Under the pieces are notes generated by a model that was given only the letters and a program-made list of their open reading frames with translations, was not told the DNA's origin and searched no databases. A DNA stretch of 64,000 nucleotides from Rhizobiaceae bacterium (GTDB lineage: Bacteria > Pseudomonadota > Alphaproteobacteria > Rhizobiales > Rhizobiaceae). A program made the translations under genes and the position numbers. The stretch lies in contig JAMLJA010000018.1 of assembly GCA_023953905.1 (NCBI GenBank), forward strand, positions 1 to 64,000. The letters are read 5' to 3'. This document shows positions 34,500 to 43,054 of the stretch, one piece after another. The stretch's first letter is position 1, and each line of letters starts with the position of its first letter.

Positions 34500-36593
34500 A
34501 TGATCAGGGTGGGTGTCGATGTCGGCGGAACCTTTACCGACATAATTCTCGAGCGCGTGGACGGCGCCGATAGGCAGGTGGTTGTAACCAAGGTTTCGAG
34601 CACGCCTCACGATCAGTCGGAAGGTGTCGTCGCCGGCATCCTCAAGGTCTGCGCGATGGCGGGTGTCGAGCCCGGTGCGGTTGATTCCGTTTTTCACGGG
34701 ACCACGGTCGCGACCAACATGGTGATCGAGCGCGATGGCGCACGGGTCGGGATGATTACCACCCGCGGCTTTCGCGACATCATGCACATGGCGCGCCACA
34801 AGCGACCGCACAATTTCTCTCTGCAGTTCGATGTGCCGTGGCAATCAAAGCCGCTGGTCAAGAGGCGCGACAGGCTGCCGGTGACCGAGCGCATCATGCC
34901 GCCGGACGGGAGCATTGCCGTTCCGCTCGATGAAGACGAGGTCAAGCGGGCCGCCGAGCTTTTCGCCAAGCGAGGCATGGATGCCGTCATCGTCGCCTTC
35001 CTGTTTTCGTTCCTGAACAACGAACATGAACTTCGCGCCAAGGAGATCGTGAAATCGGTGATGCCCGATGCGTTCGTCTCCGCGTCTTCGGAGGTGGTGA
35101 ATACCATCCGCGAGTATGAGCGCTTCTCCAGCGCCGCGATGAATGCCTATATCGGACCAAAGACGTCCGCCTATCTGCGCAATCTTGACGGCCGCCTTCG
35201 TGCCAACGGTGTGAAGGCGATGGTGCGCATCATGCAATCCAACGGTGGCATCTCCACGATCGAGAACGCCTCCGAACTTCCCATCGGACTTTTGTTGTCG
35301 GGGCCGGCAGGCGGTGTCATCGGTGGTCGCTGGACGGGTGAGCATTGCAGCAAAAGCAATGTCATCACCATCGACATCGGTGGCACCTCCGCCGACATTT
35401 CCGTCATCGAAGGCGGCGAGCTTCGCATCAAGAATCCGCGCGATACCGAAGTGGCGGGCTTGCCGGTACTGGTTCCGATGATCGATATCGACGCGATCGG
35501 TGCCGGCGGCGGCTCCATCGCCTATCTCGATCCGGGCGGAGCTTTCCGCGTGGGGCCGCGCTCGGCGGGTGCCGTGCCCGGACCCGCCTGCTACGCCAAG
35601 GGCGGCGACGAGCCAACAGTCACCGATGCGCAGGTCGTGCTCGGTCGAATGGACCCTGAACATTTCCTGGGCGGCGATCTGACCATCGACGCGTCATTGT
35701 CAGAGAAGGCGATCGAGAAACATATCGCCAAGCCGCTCGGCATGACGGTGGAGAAAGCCGCGCTTGGAATCCTGAAAATCATTAACAACAACATGGCGCT
35801 GGCCATCAACGCCAACTCGGTGGCAAAGGGCGTCGATCCGCGCAACTTCTCTTTGGCGGGCTTCGGAGGGGCAGGGCCGCTCCATTCCGTGTCACTGGCT
35901 GAGGCGATCTATGCCAAGGACGTGATCTCGCCGGTACACCCCGGCATCACCGCAGCAACGGGTCTGCTGGTTACCGACGTACAGTACGAGTACACGCAGT
36001 CGACCCTCATCGTGCTCGACACCGCCAGCGACGACGAGTTTTCGCGGGTCAACGCGGTGCTGGAGGACTTGAAGGGTCGCGCTGACAGGCAGCTTGATGC
36101 CGATGGCATTGCGGCCGGCTTGCGCCGCTTTCGTCAGGTGGCCGAGTGCCGCTATGTCGGGCAGGGCTTCGAACTGCGCGCGGAGATTCCGGATGGCGCG
36201 CTCAACAAGACTAGCGCCAAGGCGGTGATCGACCACTTCTACGATGTTCACAAGCAGGTCTACGGACACGCATTCCGCGATCAATCCTGCGAGATGGTGA
36301 CGGTACGCCTGATCGCGACTGTGTCGGTGGATACGCTGACGCTGCCGGAGCTTGAAAAAGGTGGTCGCACCAATCCCGACGACGCCATTATCTACACGCG
36401 CCGCACCGTCTTCGATGACGGTACTTCCGTGGATACACCGCGCTACCAGCGTGCGAAGCTGTTGGCCGACGATGTGATTGAGGGTCCCGCGCTTATCATC
36501 CAGCATAACTCCACCACACTTGTTCCTCCTGCCTGGGTGGCGCGTGTCGCCGCGCATGGCGACATCGTGATTGCAAAGGAAGGAGTTCGCTGA
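34500..36593 (+). CDS. hyuA: Hydantoinase/oxoprolinase subunit A (ATP-dependent hydantoinase)
   Basis: The 697-residue protein starts at ATG 34500. It opens with RVGVDVGGTFTDIIL, the ATP-binding phosphate loop of the hydantoinase A/acetone carboxylase/5-oxoprolinase family. Further blocks are FHGTTVATNMVIERDGA, SGPAGGVIGG and ITIDIGGTSADIS. It forms a complex with HyuB, encoded next with a 1-nt overlap. The complex hydrolyses a cyclic amide (hydantoin, N-methylhydantoin, 5-oxoproline) with ATP. The nearby N-carbamoylsarcosine-amidase-like gene favours N-methylhydantoin as substrate, but this is inference. Confidence 0.92.
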   Translation: MIRVGVDVGGTFTDIILERVDGADRQVVVTKVSSTPHDQSEGVVAGILKVCAMAGVEPGAVDSVFHGTTVATNMVIERDGARVGMITTRGFRDIMHMARHKRPHNFSLQFDVPWQSKPLVKRRDRLPVTERIMPPDGSIAVPLDEDEVKRAAELFAKRGMDAVIVAFLFSFLNNEHELRAKEIVKSVMPDAFVSASSEVVNTIREYERFSSAAMNAYIGPKTSAYLRNLDGRLRANGVKAMVRIMQSNGGISTIENASELPIGLLLSGPAGGVIGGRWTGEHCSKSNVITIDIGGTSADISVIEGGELRIKNPRDTEVAGLPVLVPMIDIDAIGAGGGSIAYLDPGGAFRVGPRSAGAVPGPACYAKGGDEPTVTDAQVVLGRMDPEHFLGGDLTIDASLSEKAIEKHIAKPLGMTVEKAALGILKIINNNMALAINANSVAKGVDPRNFSLAGFGGAGPLHSVSLAEAIYAKDVISPVHPGITAATGLLVTDVQYEYTQSTLIVLDTASDDEFSRVNAVLEDLKGRADRQLDADGIAAGLRRFRQVAECRYVGQGFELRAEIPDGALNKTSAKAVIDHFYDVHKQVYGHAFRDQSCEMVTVRLIATVSVDTLTLPELEKGGRTNPDDAIIYTRRTVFDDGTSVDTPRYQRAKLLADDVIEGPALIIQHNSTTLVPPAWVARVAAHGDIVIAKEGVR

Positions 36594-38377
36594 TGACCAG
36601 GGAAGTCGATCCGATCACGCTCCAGGTCATCGGCGGAGCACTGCATTCCATTGCCGAGCAGATGGGCAATGTTCTCTATCGCATGAGCTATTCCTCGATC
36701 ATCCGCGAAAGCCAGGATCTTGGCGCGGGCCTGTTTGATCGCGACTACAACACTCTTTGTGAATCAGATTCCACGCCGATGCATATCGGTTCTCTGCCGG
36801 GTTATCTTCGTGGCATTGAAAAGTCGGTTCCGATGGATGCCTGGAAGCCGGGCGATTGCGTAATCCACAATCACCCATATTATGGTGCGAGCCATTCGCC
36901 CGACATCGGCATCGTGATGCCGGTCTTCTTTGAGGGCGAACTGGTGGGTTTTTCGGCCAACACCGCCCACCATGTCGACATTGGCGCTGCGACGCCCGGC
37001 TTGGTCATCGATATTCCCGACATGTATGCGGAAGGCATGCTTCTCAACGGGCTCAAGCTCTACGAGGAGGGCAAGCGCAACGAGTGGCTGTGGAAGTTCA
37101 TCAAGGACAACACCCGCGTGCCGGGTCTGGTCATGGGCGATCTCGAGGCGCAGATCGCTTCGGCGGAACTCGGGGTCCTGCGCTTCCAGCAATTGATGGA
37201 AACCTACGGCAAGGACACCGTGCTGCAGGCCACGCGCCAGCTCATGGACTATACCGAATCCATGCTCCGGCGCGAAATCGCCAAGATACCGGACGGTGAC
37301 TATACCGCCGAAGGTTTTCTCGACGATGACGGTCGCAACCGCGGCGTAACGCTACCACTCAAGGTTACCGTGCGGGTGAGGGGAGATGATGTCGAGGTCG
37401 ATCTGACCGGATCGTCCGCGCAGGTCCCGACCGCTTTCAACGTTCCTTTCGAGGGGTCGACCAAGGTCGCTTGCTTCTTCGCGTTCCGCGCTTTGCTTCT
37501 CGATACATATACTCATGAGGAGTATATCCCCCAGAACGAGGGTTCCTTCCGTCCGGTCAAGGTGACCGCGCCTTTGGGGACGATCTTCAATCCGATCGCG
37601 CCTGTTGCGGCAGAGGCCCGGTTCAGCCAGATCCAGCGCGTCGTTGACCTGATCATCAAGGCGCTCGCTCCTGTCATTCCCGACAAGGCGACGGCGGGCA
37701 ACGCTGCGGTGCTGTCCTTTGCCGCCTATTCCGGCGTTCGGCCAAGCGGGGACTATTGGGTGTTCCTTGAAGTCAACGAGGCGGCAATGGGCGGGCGGCC
37801 CAATTCAGACGGGCCTGATACCATCGAGGAATTGATGCGCAACACGCGCAACAACCCGCTCGAGGATCTGGGCATGCATCTGCCGCTGATCTGCGATCGC
37901 TACGAAGTTCGCGACGACGTTCCTCCCGGAGCAGGCAAGTTTCGTGGCGGCGCCGGAGTGGTCAAGTCGCAGCGCTACCTGACGCCCGGCTTCATGACCC
38001 ATGAAGCTGACCGTCATGAGGACGCGCCGTGGGGCATATTCGGCGGCAAGCCGGGCCATGTCGGCAAGGTTGAGCTTCGCAATGACGAGACAGGCAAGGT
38101 CGCCTATCAGCCCGCGAAGTTTTCGGGCCTGAGGACCGAGATCGGAGATACCATCACCTACCTGTCTCCGGTTGGCGGCGGATATGGCGATCCGCTCGAG
38201 CGCGATCCTCAGAAGGTTCTGGACGACGTTCTGGACGGCTTCATCACCGTGGCACACGCACTGGACGATTATGGAGTGGTGCTGGACGAAGTGGATGACG
38301 GATATGGTTGGGCTCTCAACCTGTCGGCGACCGAAAAGGCACGGTCAGAAAAACGCCACGATGTGGCCTCTGCGTGA
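36593..38377 (+). CDS. hyuB: Hydantoinase/oxoprolinase subunit B
   Basis: The 594-residue protein starts at ATG 36593, sharing one base with the hyuA stop (TGATG) behind AAGGAG. It carries the hydantoinase B family start DPITLQVIGGALHSIAEQMG, the PDIGIVMPVFF and TAHHVDIGA blocks, and GGYGDPLERDP near the C-terminus. It is the catalytic partner of HyuA. A 142-nt gap follows before the paralogous importer 2, which probably supplies the complex with substrate. Confidence 0.92.
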   Translation: MTREVDPITLQVIGGALHSIAEQMGNVLYRMSYSSIIRESQDLGAGLFDRDYNTLCESDSTPMHIGSLPGYLRGIEKSVPMDAWKPGDCVIHNHPYYGASHSPDIGIVMPVFFEGELVGFSANTAHHVDIGAATPGLVIDIPDMYAEGMLLNGLKLYEEGKRNEWLWKFIKDNTRVPGLVMGDLEAQIASAELGVLRFQQLMETYGKDTVLQATRQLMDYTESMLRREIAKIPDGDYTAEGFLDDDGRNRGVTLPLKVTVRVRGDDVEVDLTGSSAQVPTAFNVPFEGSTKVACFFAFRALLLDTYTHEEYIPQNEGSFRPVKVTAPLGTIFNPIAPVAAEARFSQIQRVVDLIIKALAPVIPDKATAGNAAVLSFAAYSGVRPSGDYWVFLEVNEAAMGGRPNSDGPDTIEELMRNTRNNPLEDLGMHLPLICDRYEVRDDVPPGAGKFRGGAGVVKSQRYLTPGFMTHEADRHEDAPWGIFGGKPGHVGKVELRNDETGKVAYQPAKFSGLRTEIGDTITYLSPVGGGYGDPLERDPQKVLDDVLDGFITVAHALDDYGVVLDEVDDGYGWALNLSATEKARSEKRHDVASA

Positions 38378-38519
38378 TGGACTTCGTTGACACTTCTTGG
38401 GAAAGACGGGTCAGCATTAAGCGACGTTCTCTGTAAGCAGACCGTGACATACGCGGCGGAAAGAGTAACGTGGGGACGATGTGGAATTTGCGCATAAACG
38501 AGCAATGGGAGATATTGCG

Positions 38520-39809
38520 ATGAAGAAGACCAGCGGAATTTTCGGGACAGGAAATGTCTCGCGGCGCAACGTTCTGAAAGGTGGCGCGGCTATTGCCGGC
38601 GTAACGGCAGTGACCGGCTTTCCGACCGTTTGGGCCCAGAATCTCAAGGACGTGACCCTTACTCACACGGGAATGTCCTATTCGACGCTACCGGACATTG
38701 CCCGGCAGGCCAGCCAGGACCTCGGCTTCAAGGTCGAGATGTCTGTCGTTGACCATCCGGGCCTGCTCAACCGTATGGTTCAGGACCCGAAGTCCCTCGA
38801 CGTGGCGGATCTCGAAATCTGGCAGAGCAAGGTCGCAGTGCCGCAGGGCGTCCTGCAGGGTATCGAGATCGCCAAGATCAAGAATTGGGGCGAACTGACG
38901 CCGCTCTACACCGAAGGCACGTTTGCCGGCAAGGAAGCGTCCCGTCAGGGTGACTCACCGTTTGAGTTTATCTATCGCGACGGTGCTGACGGCAATAATT
39001 TCGCCTCCGGCAAGACCGATTTCGTGAACTTCGTCCCCGGCGTCTACAATGCCGACACCCTCGGCATTCGTCCCGATCTGGTAGGTCGCGAAATCACCAG
39101 CTGGGCGGATCTGATTTCTCCGGACTTCAAGGGCAAGGCAGCGATCCAGAACATCCCGACCAATGGCATCATGGATGCGATGATGGCGTTCGAGGCAGCC
39201 GGGATGCTGACCTATGGCGACAAGGGCAATCCTACCCAGGAAGAACTCACAGCCACTGTTGCCAAGCTCATCGAACTCAAGAAGGGTGGCCATTTCCGCG
39301 CCTTGTGGAGCACATTCGACGAGAGCGTGAACCTCATGGCTTCCGGCGAAGTGGTCATCCAGTCCATGTGGTCGCCGGCGGTTACCGCGGTTCAGACGCA
39401 GGGCGTGAAGTGCACCTATCAGCCCCTCAAGGAAGGCTATCGTGGCTGGGGCAACGGTCTTGCACTGATGTCGCATCTCGACGGCCTGAAGCGTGACGCG
39501 GCCTACGAATATCTGAACTGGTACAATTCCGGCTGGGTCGGCGGCTTCATCGCCAAGCAGGGCTATTACAGTGCCAATCCGACGACCGCGATGGCGAACC
39601 TGACAGAGAACGAACGCGGCTTCTTCTATGAGGGCAAGCCGGCAACCGCCGACATTACCAGCCCGACGGGCGAGAAGACCAATTCGGCGGGCGACGTGCG
39701 CGATGGCGGCTCCTACGAGGAGCGGTTCGCCAAGGTGGCGGTCTGGAACAACCTCATGGATCAGGCCGAATTCCTCTATGCGAAGTGGAACGAGTTCAAC
39801 GCCGCTTGA
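38520..39809 (+). CDS. Periplasmic solute-binding protein, PotD-like, Tat-exported (importer 2)
   Basis: The 429-residue protein starts at ATG 38520 with GGGAGA upstream. It has a twin-arginine signal (SRRNVLKGG, hydrophobic segment, cleavage near VWAQ) and the spermidine/putrescine-type solute-binding fold. It shares length and many blocks (YNADTLGIRPDLVGREITSWADL, SGEVVIQSMWSPAV, YQPLKEGYRGWG) with the binding protein at 19837. It heads an operon in the order binding protein, permease, permease, ATPase, unlike importer 1. Linkage to hyuA-hyuB suggests a hydantoin-like ligand. Confidence 0.93.
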   Translation: MKKTSGIFGTGNVSRRNVLKGGAAIAGVTAVTGFPTVWAQNLKDVTLTHTGMSYSTLPDIARQASQDLGFKVEMSVVDHPGLLNRMVQDPKSLDVADLEIWQSKVAVPQGVLQGIEIAKIKNWGELTPLYTEGTFAGKEASRQGDSPFEFIYRDGADGNNFASGKTDFVNFVPGVYNADTLGIRPDLVGREITSWADLISPDFKGKAAIQNIPTNGIMDAMMAFEAAGMLTYGDKGNPTQEELTATVAKLIELKKGGHFRALWSTFDESVNLMASGEVVIQSMWSPAVTAVQTQGVKCTYQPLKEGYRGWGNGLALMSHLDGLKRDAAYEYLNWYNSGWVGGFIAKQGYYSANPTTAMANLTENERGFFYEGKPATADITSPTGEKTNSAGDVRDGGSYEERFAKVAVWNNLMDQAEFLYAKWNEFNAA

Positions 39810-39858
39810 CCTCTGACAACCGATGGCGTGGCGGCATGGCGTCGCCGCGCCTCACGGT

Positions 39859-39882
39859 ATGGCCGGATGAAGAGCCGGCCAT
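39859..39882 (+). terminator. Intra-operon stem-loop after the binding-protein gene
   Basis: A perfect 8-bp stem (ATGGCCGG / CCGGCCAT) with an 8-nt loop lies 49 nt after the stop codon and before the permease genes. There is no T-run. It is in the same place as the stem-loops at 21139 and 63467, consistent with differential expression of the binding protein. Confidence 0.65.
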
Positions 39883-39909
39883 GCCTCATCGCTGACACTG
39901 GAATTTGTG

Positions 39910-40785
39910 ATGTCGCCAACGCCAACCAGAAAATCGCTGCTTACGACTTACTTGCAGGTCGCCCCGCTGACGCTCGTGTTGATCTGCTTCTTCGTGGTGC
40001 CGGTGGCGCTTGTGGTGGTGGTCAGTTTCTTCCGCTACCAAATGCTTGTCGGCATCGTGCCCGACTTCACCATTCGCAACTATGTCGATCTGCTCACCAA
40101 TCCGACGACTTGGTCGCTATATATATCTACGCTGAAGTTCACGCTGATCGTCCTGGTGATCACATTCGTGCTCGGGTTCTGGATCGCGTACTTTCTCGTC
40201 TTTCACGTTCGAAATCTGCTCGTCGCGATCGGTCTTTTCCTCCTTTGCACCGTGCCGTTCTGGACGTCGAACATCATTCGCATGATTTCGTGGCGTCCGG
40301 TGCTCGGCAAGGAAGGTTTGATCAACAATGCGCTGATCAACACCGGCATCATCGATTCACCCCTTCAATGGCTCCTTTACTCCGACTTTTCGGTGGTGGT
40401 GGCCTATGTGCACCTCTTCACACTTTTCATGATCGTGCCGATCTTCAATTCGATGTCGCGCATCGACAAGTCCTTGCTTGAGGCTGCTATCGACGCCGGC
40501 GCGACGCGCTGGGGCGTCGTCTGGAACGTCGTCCTGCCCCTGTGCAAGACAGGCATCGCGCTGGGCGCACTGTTCGTCGTTACCCTTGTCATGGGCGACT
40601 TCTTCGTCGTCAGCGTGATGAGCGGCGGTCTGTCCGGCTCGGCCACGTCAGGCATCTTCAACGACCTGCAGTTTCTGAATTATCCACGAGCGGCGGCGAG
40701 CGCCGTCATTCTGCTCATCGTCGTCCTGATGATCGCAACCGCGATCTTCCGGCTGGTCGATGTGCGCAAAGAACTGGCGAGGTAG
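39910..40785 (+). CDS. ABC importer permease, PotB-like (importer 2)
   Basis: The 291-residue inner-membrane protein has six hydrophobic segments (first at about 15-45) and coupling loop LEAAIDAGATRWGVVWNVVLP at about 195-215. ATG 39910 is preferred to the GTG one codon earlier. It is closely related to the permease at 21198, including the TSNIIRMISW block. Confidence 0.92.
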   Translation: MSPTPTRKSLLTTYLQVAPLTLVLICFFVVPVALVVVVSFFRYQMLVGIVPDFTIRNYVDLLTNPTTWSLYISTLKFTLIVLVITFVLGFWIAYFLVFHVRNLLVAIGLFLLCTVPFWTSNIIRMISWRPVLGKEGLINNALINTGIIDSPLQWLLYSDFSVVVAYVHLFTLFMIVPIFNSMSRIDKSLLEAAIDAGATRWGVVWNVVLPLCKTGIALGALFVVTLVMGDFFVVSVMSGGLSGSATSGIFNDLQFLNYPRAAASAVILLIVVLMIATAIFRLVDVRKELAR

Positions 40786-40788
40786 GTC

Positions 40789-41622
40789 ATGTCGGCATCC
40801 CACTCCTACGGCTCTCGCCCCTGGACGTTTTACGCGCTGGCGCTGCTGTTCACGCTGTTCGTCATCTTCCTTTACGGCCCCATGATTGCCGTGCTGATCC
40901 TGTCGTTTCAGGGGCCGTCGGCGTCGCTCGTCTTCCCGCTTCGCGATCCCTCGCTGATGTGGTTCGACGAACTCTTCAACCCGCGCCGGGTTGGTGACGT
41001 CTCGGGCGCCTTCGGCAGGTCTCTGCCTCTGGCTCTGATCGTAATGGTGCTGACAGTACTCATATCGGTTACGGCCGGCTTCGCCTTCCGCCGCCGGTTC
41101 AAGGGTGCGACGGCGATCTTCTACATGGCGATTGCGAGCCTGATCGTGCCGGGCCTTGTCCTGTCGATCGGCATACTCGTGACCTTCCGCTATCTCGGTC
41201 TGTCGGCCAACTGGTACACGTCCGGACTTGGCGCACATCTCTCCTGGGCGCTTCCTTTTGGCCTTTTGATCATGTTCGCCATTCTTGGAAGGCTGAGCCC
41301 CTCCTACGAGGAGGCGGCCTACGACCTGGGCGCCAGCAAATGGCGCACGGTGAAGGACGTGGTCGTGCCGATCGTGTTCCCGGGAATGATTGCCGTGGCG
41401 CTGTTCGGCTTCACGCTGTCCTATGACGAGTTCCCAAGAAGCTGGCTCACGGTGGGCACCAAGAACACCTTGCCACTCGAAATATGGACGATGACCACAA
41501 ACGTCACGTCGCCCGCGCTTTATGCACTTGGCACCGTGACTACGGTCGTTTCCTTCATTGTCATCGCGATCGCGCTCGGCTCGATCGTCATTATTCAGAG
41601 AAAGCGGTCGCGAGGAAAATGA
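40789..41622 (+). CDS. ABC importer permease, PotC-like (importer 2)
   Basis: The 277-residue inner-membrane protein has six membrane segments and coupling loop EEAAYDLGASKWRTVKDVVVP. It starts 3 nt after the preceding stop codon and its own stop overlaps the ATPase start (ATGA). Blocks such as FGFTLSYDEF are shared with the permease at 22117. Confidence 0.92.
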   Translation: MSASHSYGSRPWTFYALALLFTLFVIFLYGPMIAVLILSFQGPSASLVFPLRDPSLMWFDELFNPRRVGDVSGAFGRSLPLALIVMVLTVLISVTAGFAFRRRFKGATAIFYMAIASLIVPGLVLSIGILVTFRYLGLSANWYTSGLGAHLSWALPFGLLIMFAILGRLSPSYEEAAYDLGASKWRTVKDVVVPIVFPGMIAVALFGFTLSYDEFPRSWLTVGTKNTLPLEIWTMTTNVTSPALYALGTVTTVVSFIVIAIALGSIVIIQRKRSRGK

Positions 41623-42800
41623 ACAAAGCTGCGATGAACAACCCTGCAAGCGCTGCTTCGGCAGCGCAGGAATCGGGCGAGATCCGGCTGGTCAATGTTG
41701 CCAAGCAATTCGGCAATTCCTATGCCGTGCGCGACATCAATCTGACTATTCCGCATGGCTCCTATTGCTGTCTGCTTGGCCCATCGGGCTGCGGCAAGAC
41801 CACCATCCTGCGCATGATCGCCGGGCATGAGACGCCCACATCGGGTGAGGTATGGATCGGCGACCAGATGGTAGTGGGAAAGCCGCCGGTTGAGCGCGGC
41901 ACCGCCATGATGTTCCAGAGCTATGCGCTCTTTCCGCATCTGAGTATCCTCGACAATGTCGCCTTCTATTTGAAGATGCGCAATGTCGGTAAGGAGGAGC
42001 GGCGCTCACAGGCAGAGGAAATGCTTCGCCGGGTGCAGTTGCATCACCTCAAGGATCGCATGCCGGCCCAGTTGTCGGGTGGCCAGCAACAGCGCGTGGC
42101 CCTTGCCCGCTCACTGATCACCAACCCGAAGGTGCTGCTGCTCGACGAACCGCTTTCGGCACTGGACGAGTTCCTGCGGCTCAGAATGCGCGGGGAGCTC
42201 AAGAGCCTTCAGGATGAACTGGGTATCACGTTCGTGCATGTGACCCATACCCAGCCGGAAGCAATTGCGCTCGCCGACATGGTGGTGGTGATGGACACGG
42301 GCCGCATCGATCAGGCCGACACGGCGAACATGATTTTCGACAGGCCGAAGACGCCATACGTTGCGCGTTTCATGGGCGGCCAGAACGTCTTGACCGGGAA
42401 AGTCGTTCGCGCGGGTAACGAGCCGATGCGCCTGAAATCCGCGAGCGGGGTGATCATTGAGACTGTGCCGGCGTCGTTCAACATGGGCGACAATGTTTCG
42501 GTTTCGATCAGACGCGACCGGATCGGATTTGCACGCAAGTCGCAAGCTTCAACGGAGGCGATCAACGAATTGTCGGGCACCATCATCGCTACGGAGTATC
42601 AGGGAAGCTACGTCAAAGTAACGGTCGATGTGGGCGATGGCGAGCCATTCGTGGCAAACGTATCGGATGATATTTATTTCAGAGACCCGGCAGATGTGGG
42701 CGATGCCGTTACGATGAGCTGGAAGCCCGAAAATGTTCACATCCTGAACAAGGTCGATACGGGCGAGGCGGGCGCATCATTTCTTGATGATAGCCACTGA
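41619..42800 (+). CDS. ABC importer ATP-binding protein, PotA-like (importer 2)
   Basis: The 393-residue protein starts at ATG 41619, overlapping the permease stop with GAGGAAA upstream. It has Walker A GPSGCGKT (Lys60), LSGGQQQRVALARS signature, Walker B LLLDEPLSALD, and a C-terminal TOBE-type domain. It drives importer 2. Compared with importer 1's ATPase it has about 15 extra N-terminal residues rich in Ala and Asn. Confidence 0.93.
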   Translation: MNKAAMNNPASAASAAQESGEIRLVNVAKQFGNSYAVRDINLTIPHGSYCCLLGPSGCGKTTILRMIAGHETPTSGEVWIGDQMVVGKPPVERGTAMMFQSYALFPHLSILDNVAFYLKMRNVGKEERRSQAEEMLRRVQLHHLKDRMPAQLSGGQQQRVALARSLITNPKVLLLDEPLSALDEFLRLRMRGELKSLQDELGITFVHVTHTQPEAIALADMVVVMDTGRIDQADTANMIFDRPKTPYVARFMGGQNVLTGKVVRAGNEPMRLKSASGVIIETVPASFNMGDNVSVSIRRDRIGFARKSQASTEAINELSGTIIATEYQGSYVKVTVDVGDGEPFVANVSDDIYFRDPADVGDAVTMSWKPENVHILNKVDTGEAGASFLDDSH

Positions 42801-42847
42801 CGACGGAGACGGACGCCATATCCTTGAAGTCAATACAATAACGTAAC

Positions 42848-42870
42848 GGAGCGCCGCGATCAGGCGCTCC
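42848..42870. terminator. Stem-loop after importer 2 operon
   Basis: Perfect 8-bp arms GGAGCGCC / GGCGCTCC with a 7-nt loop lie 48 nt after the ATPase stop. No T-run follows on the plus strand, so termination may be weak or factor-assisted. Confidence 0.5.
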
Positions 42871-42896
42871 AAATCAACGGGATAGACATTGCAACG

Positions 42897-42914
42897 CACC
42901 AATTGGATTTGGTG
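42897..42914. promoter_or_regulatory. Inverted repeat CACCAA-N6-TTGGTG upstream of the amidase operon
   Basis: Perfect 6-bp arms lie 141 nt upstream of the amidase start in a 254-nt intergenic region that must hold the promoter of the five-gene hydantoinase operon. The bound factor is unknown. Confidence 0.45.
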
Positions 42915-43054
42915 TGAAGGATGTTTATTGTTTTGAAGACTTGTGCTTCCGCAATTCGTTGCGGGCAAATGCGCATTTAGTGTGAATACAGTATCAATCA
43001 AGTCTCTCGTTCGTGTCAATCCCGAACGTTGGATTTGCTGGGCAGGAGCAAGAC

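Noticed and set aside
40648..41649. 333-codon minus-strand open frame opposite importer 2 permease
   Set aside because: Its Arg/Gln/His/Asp-rich low-complexity translation is the mirror of hydrophobic permease codons.
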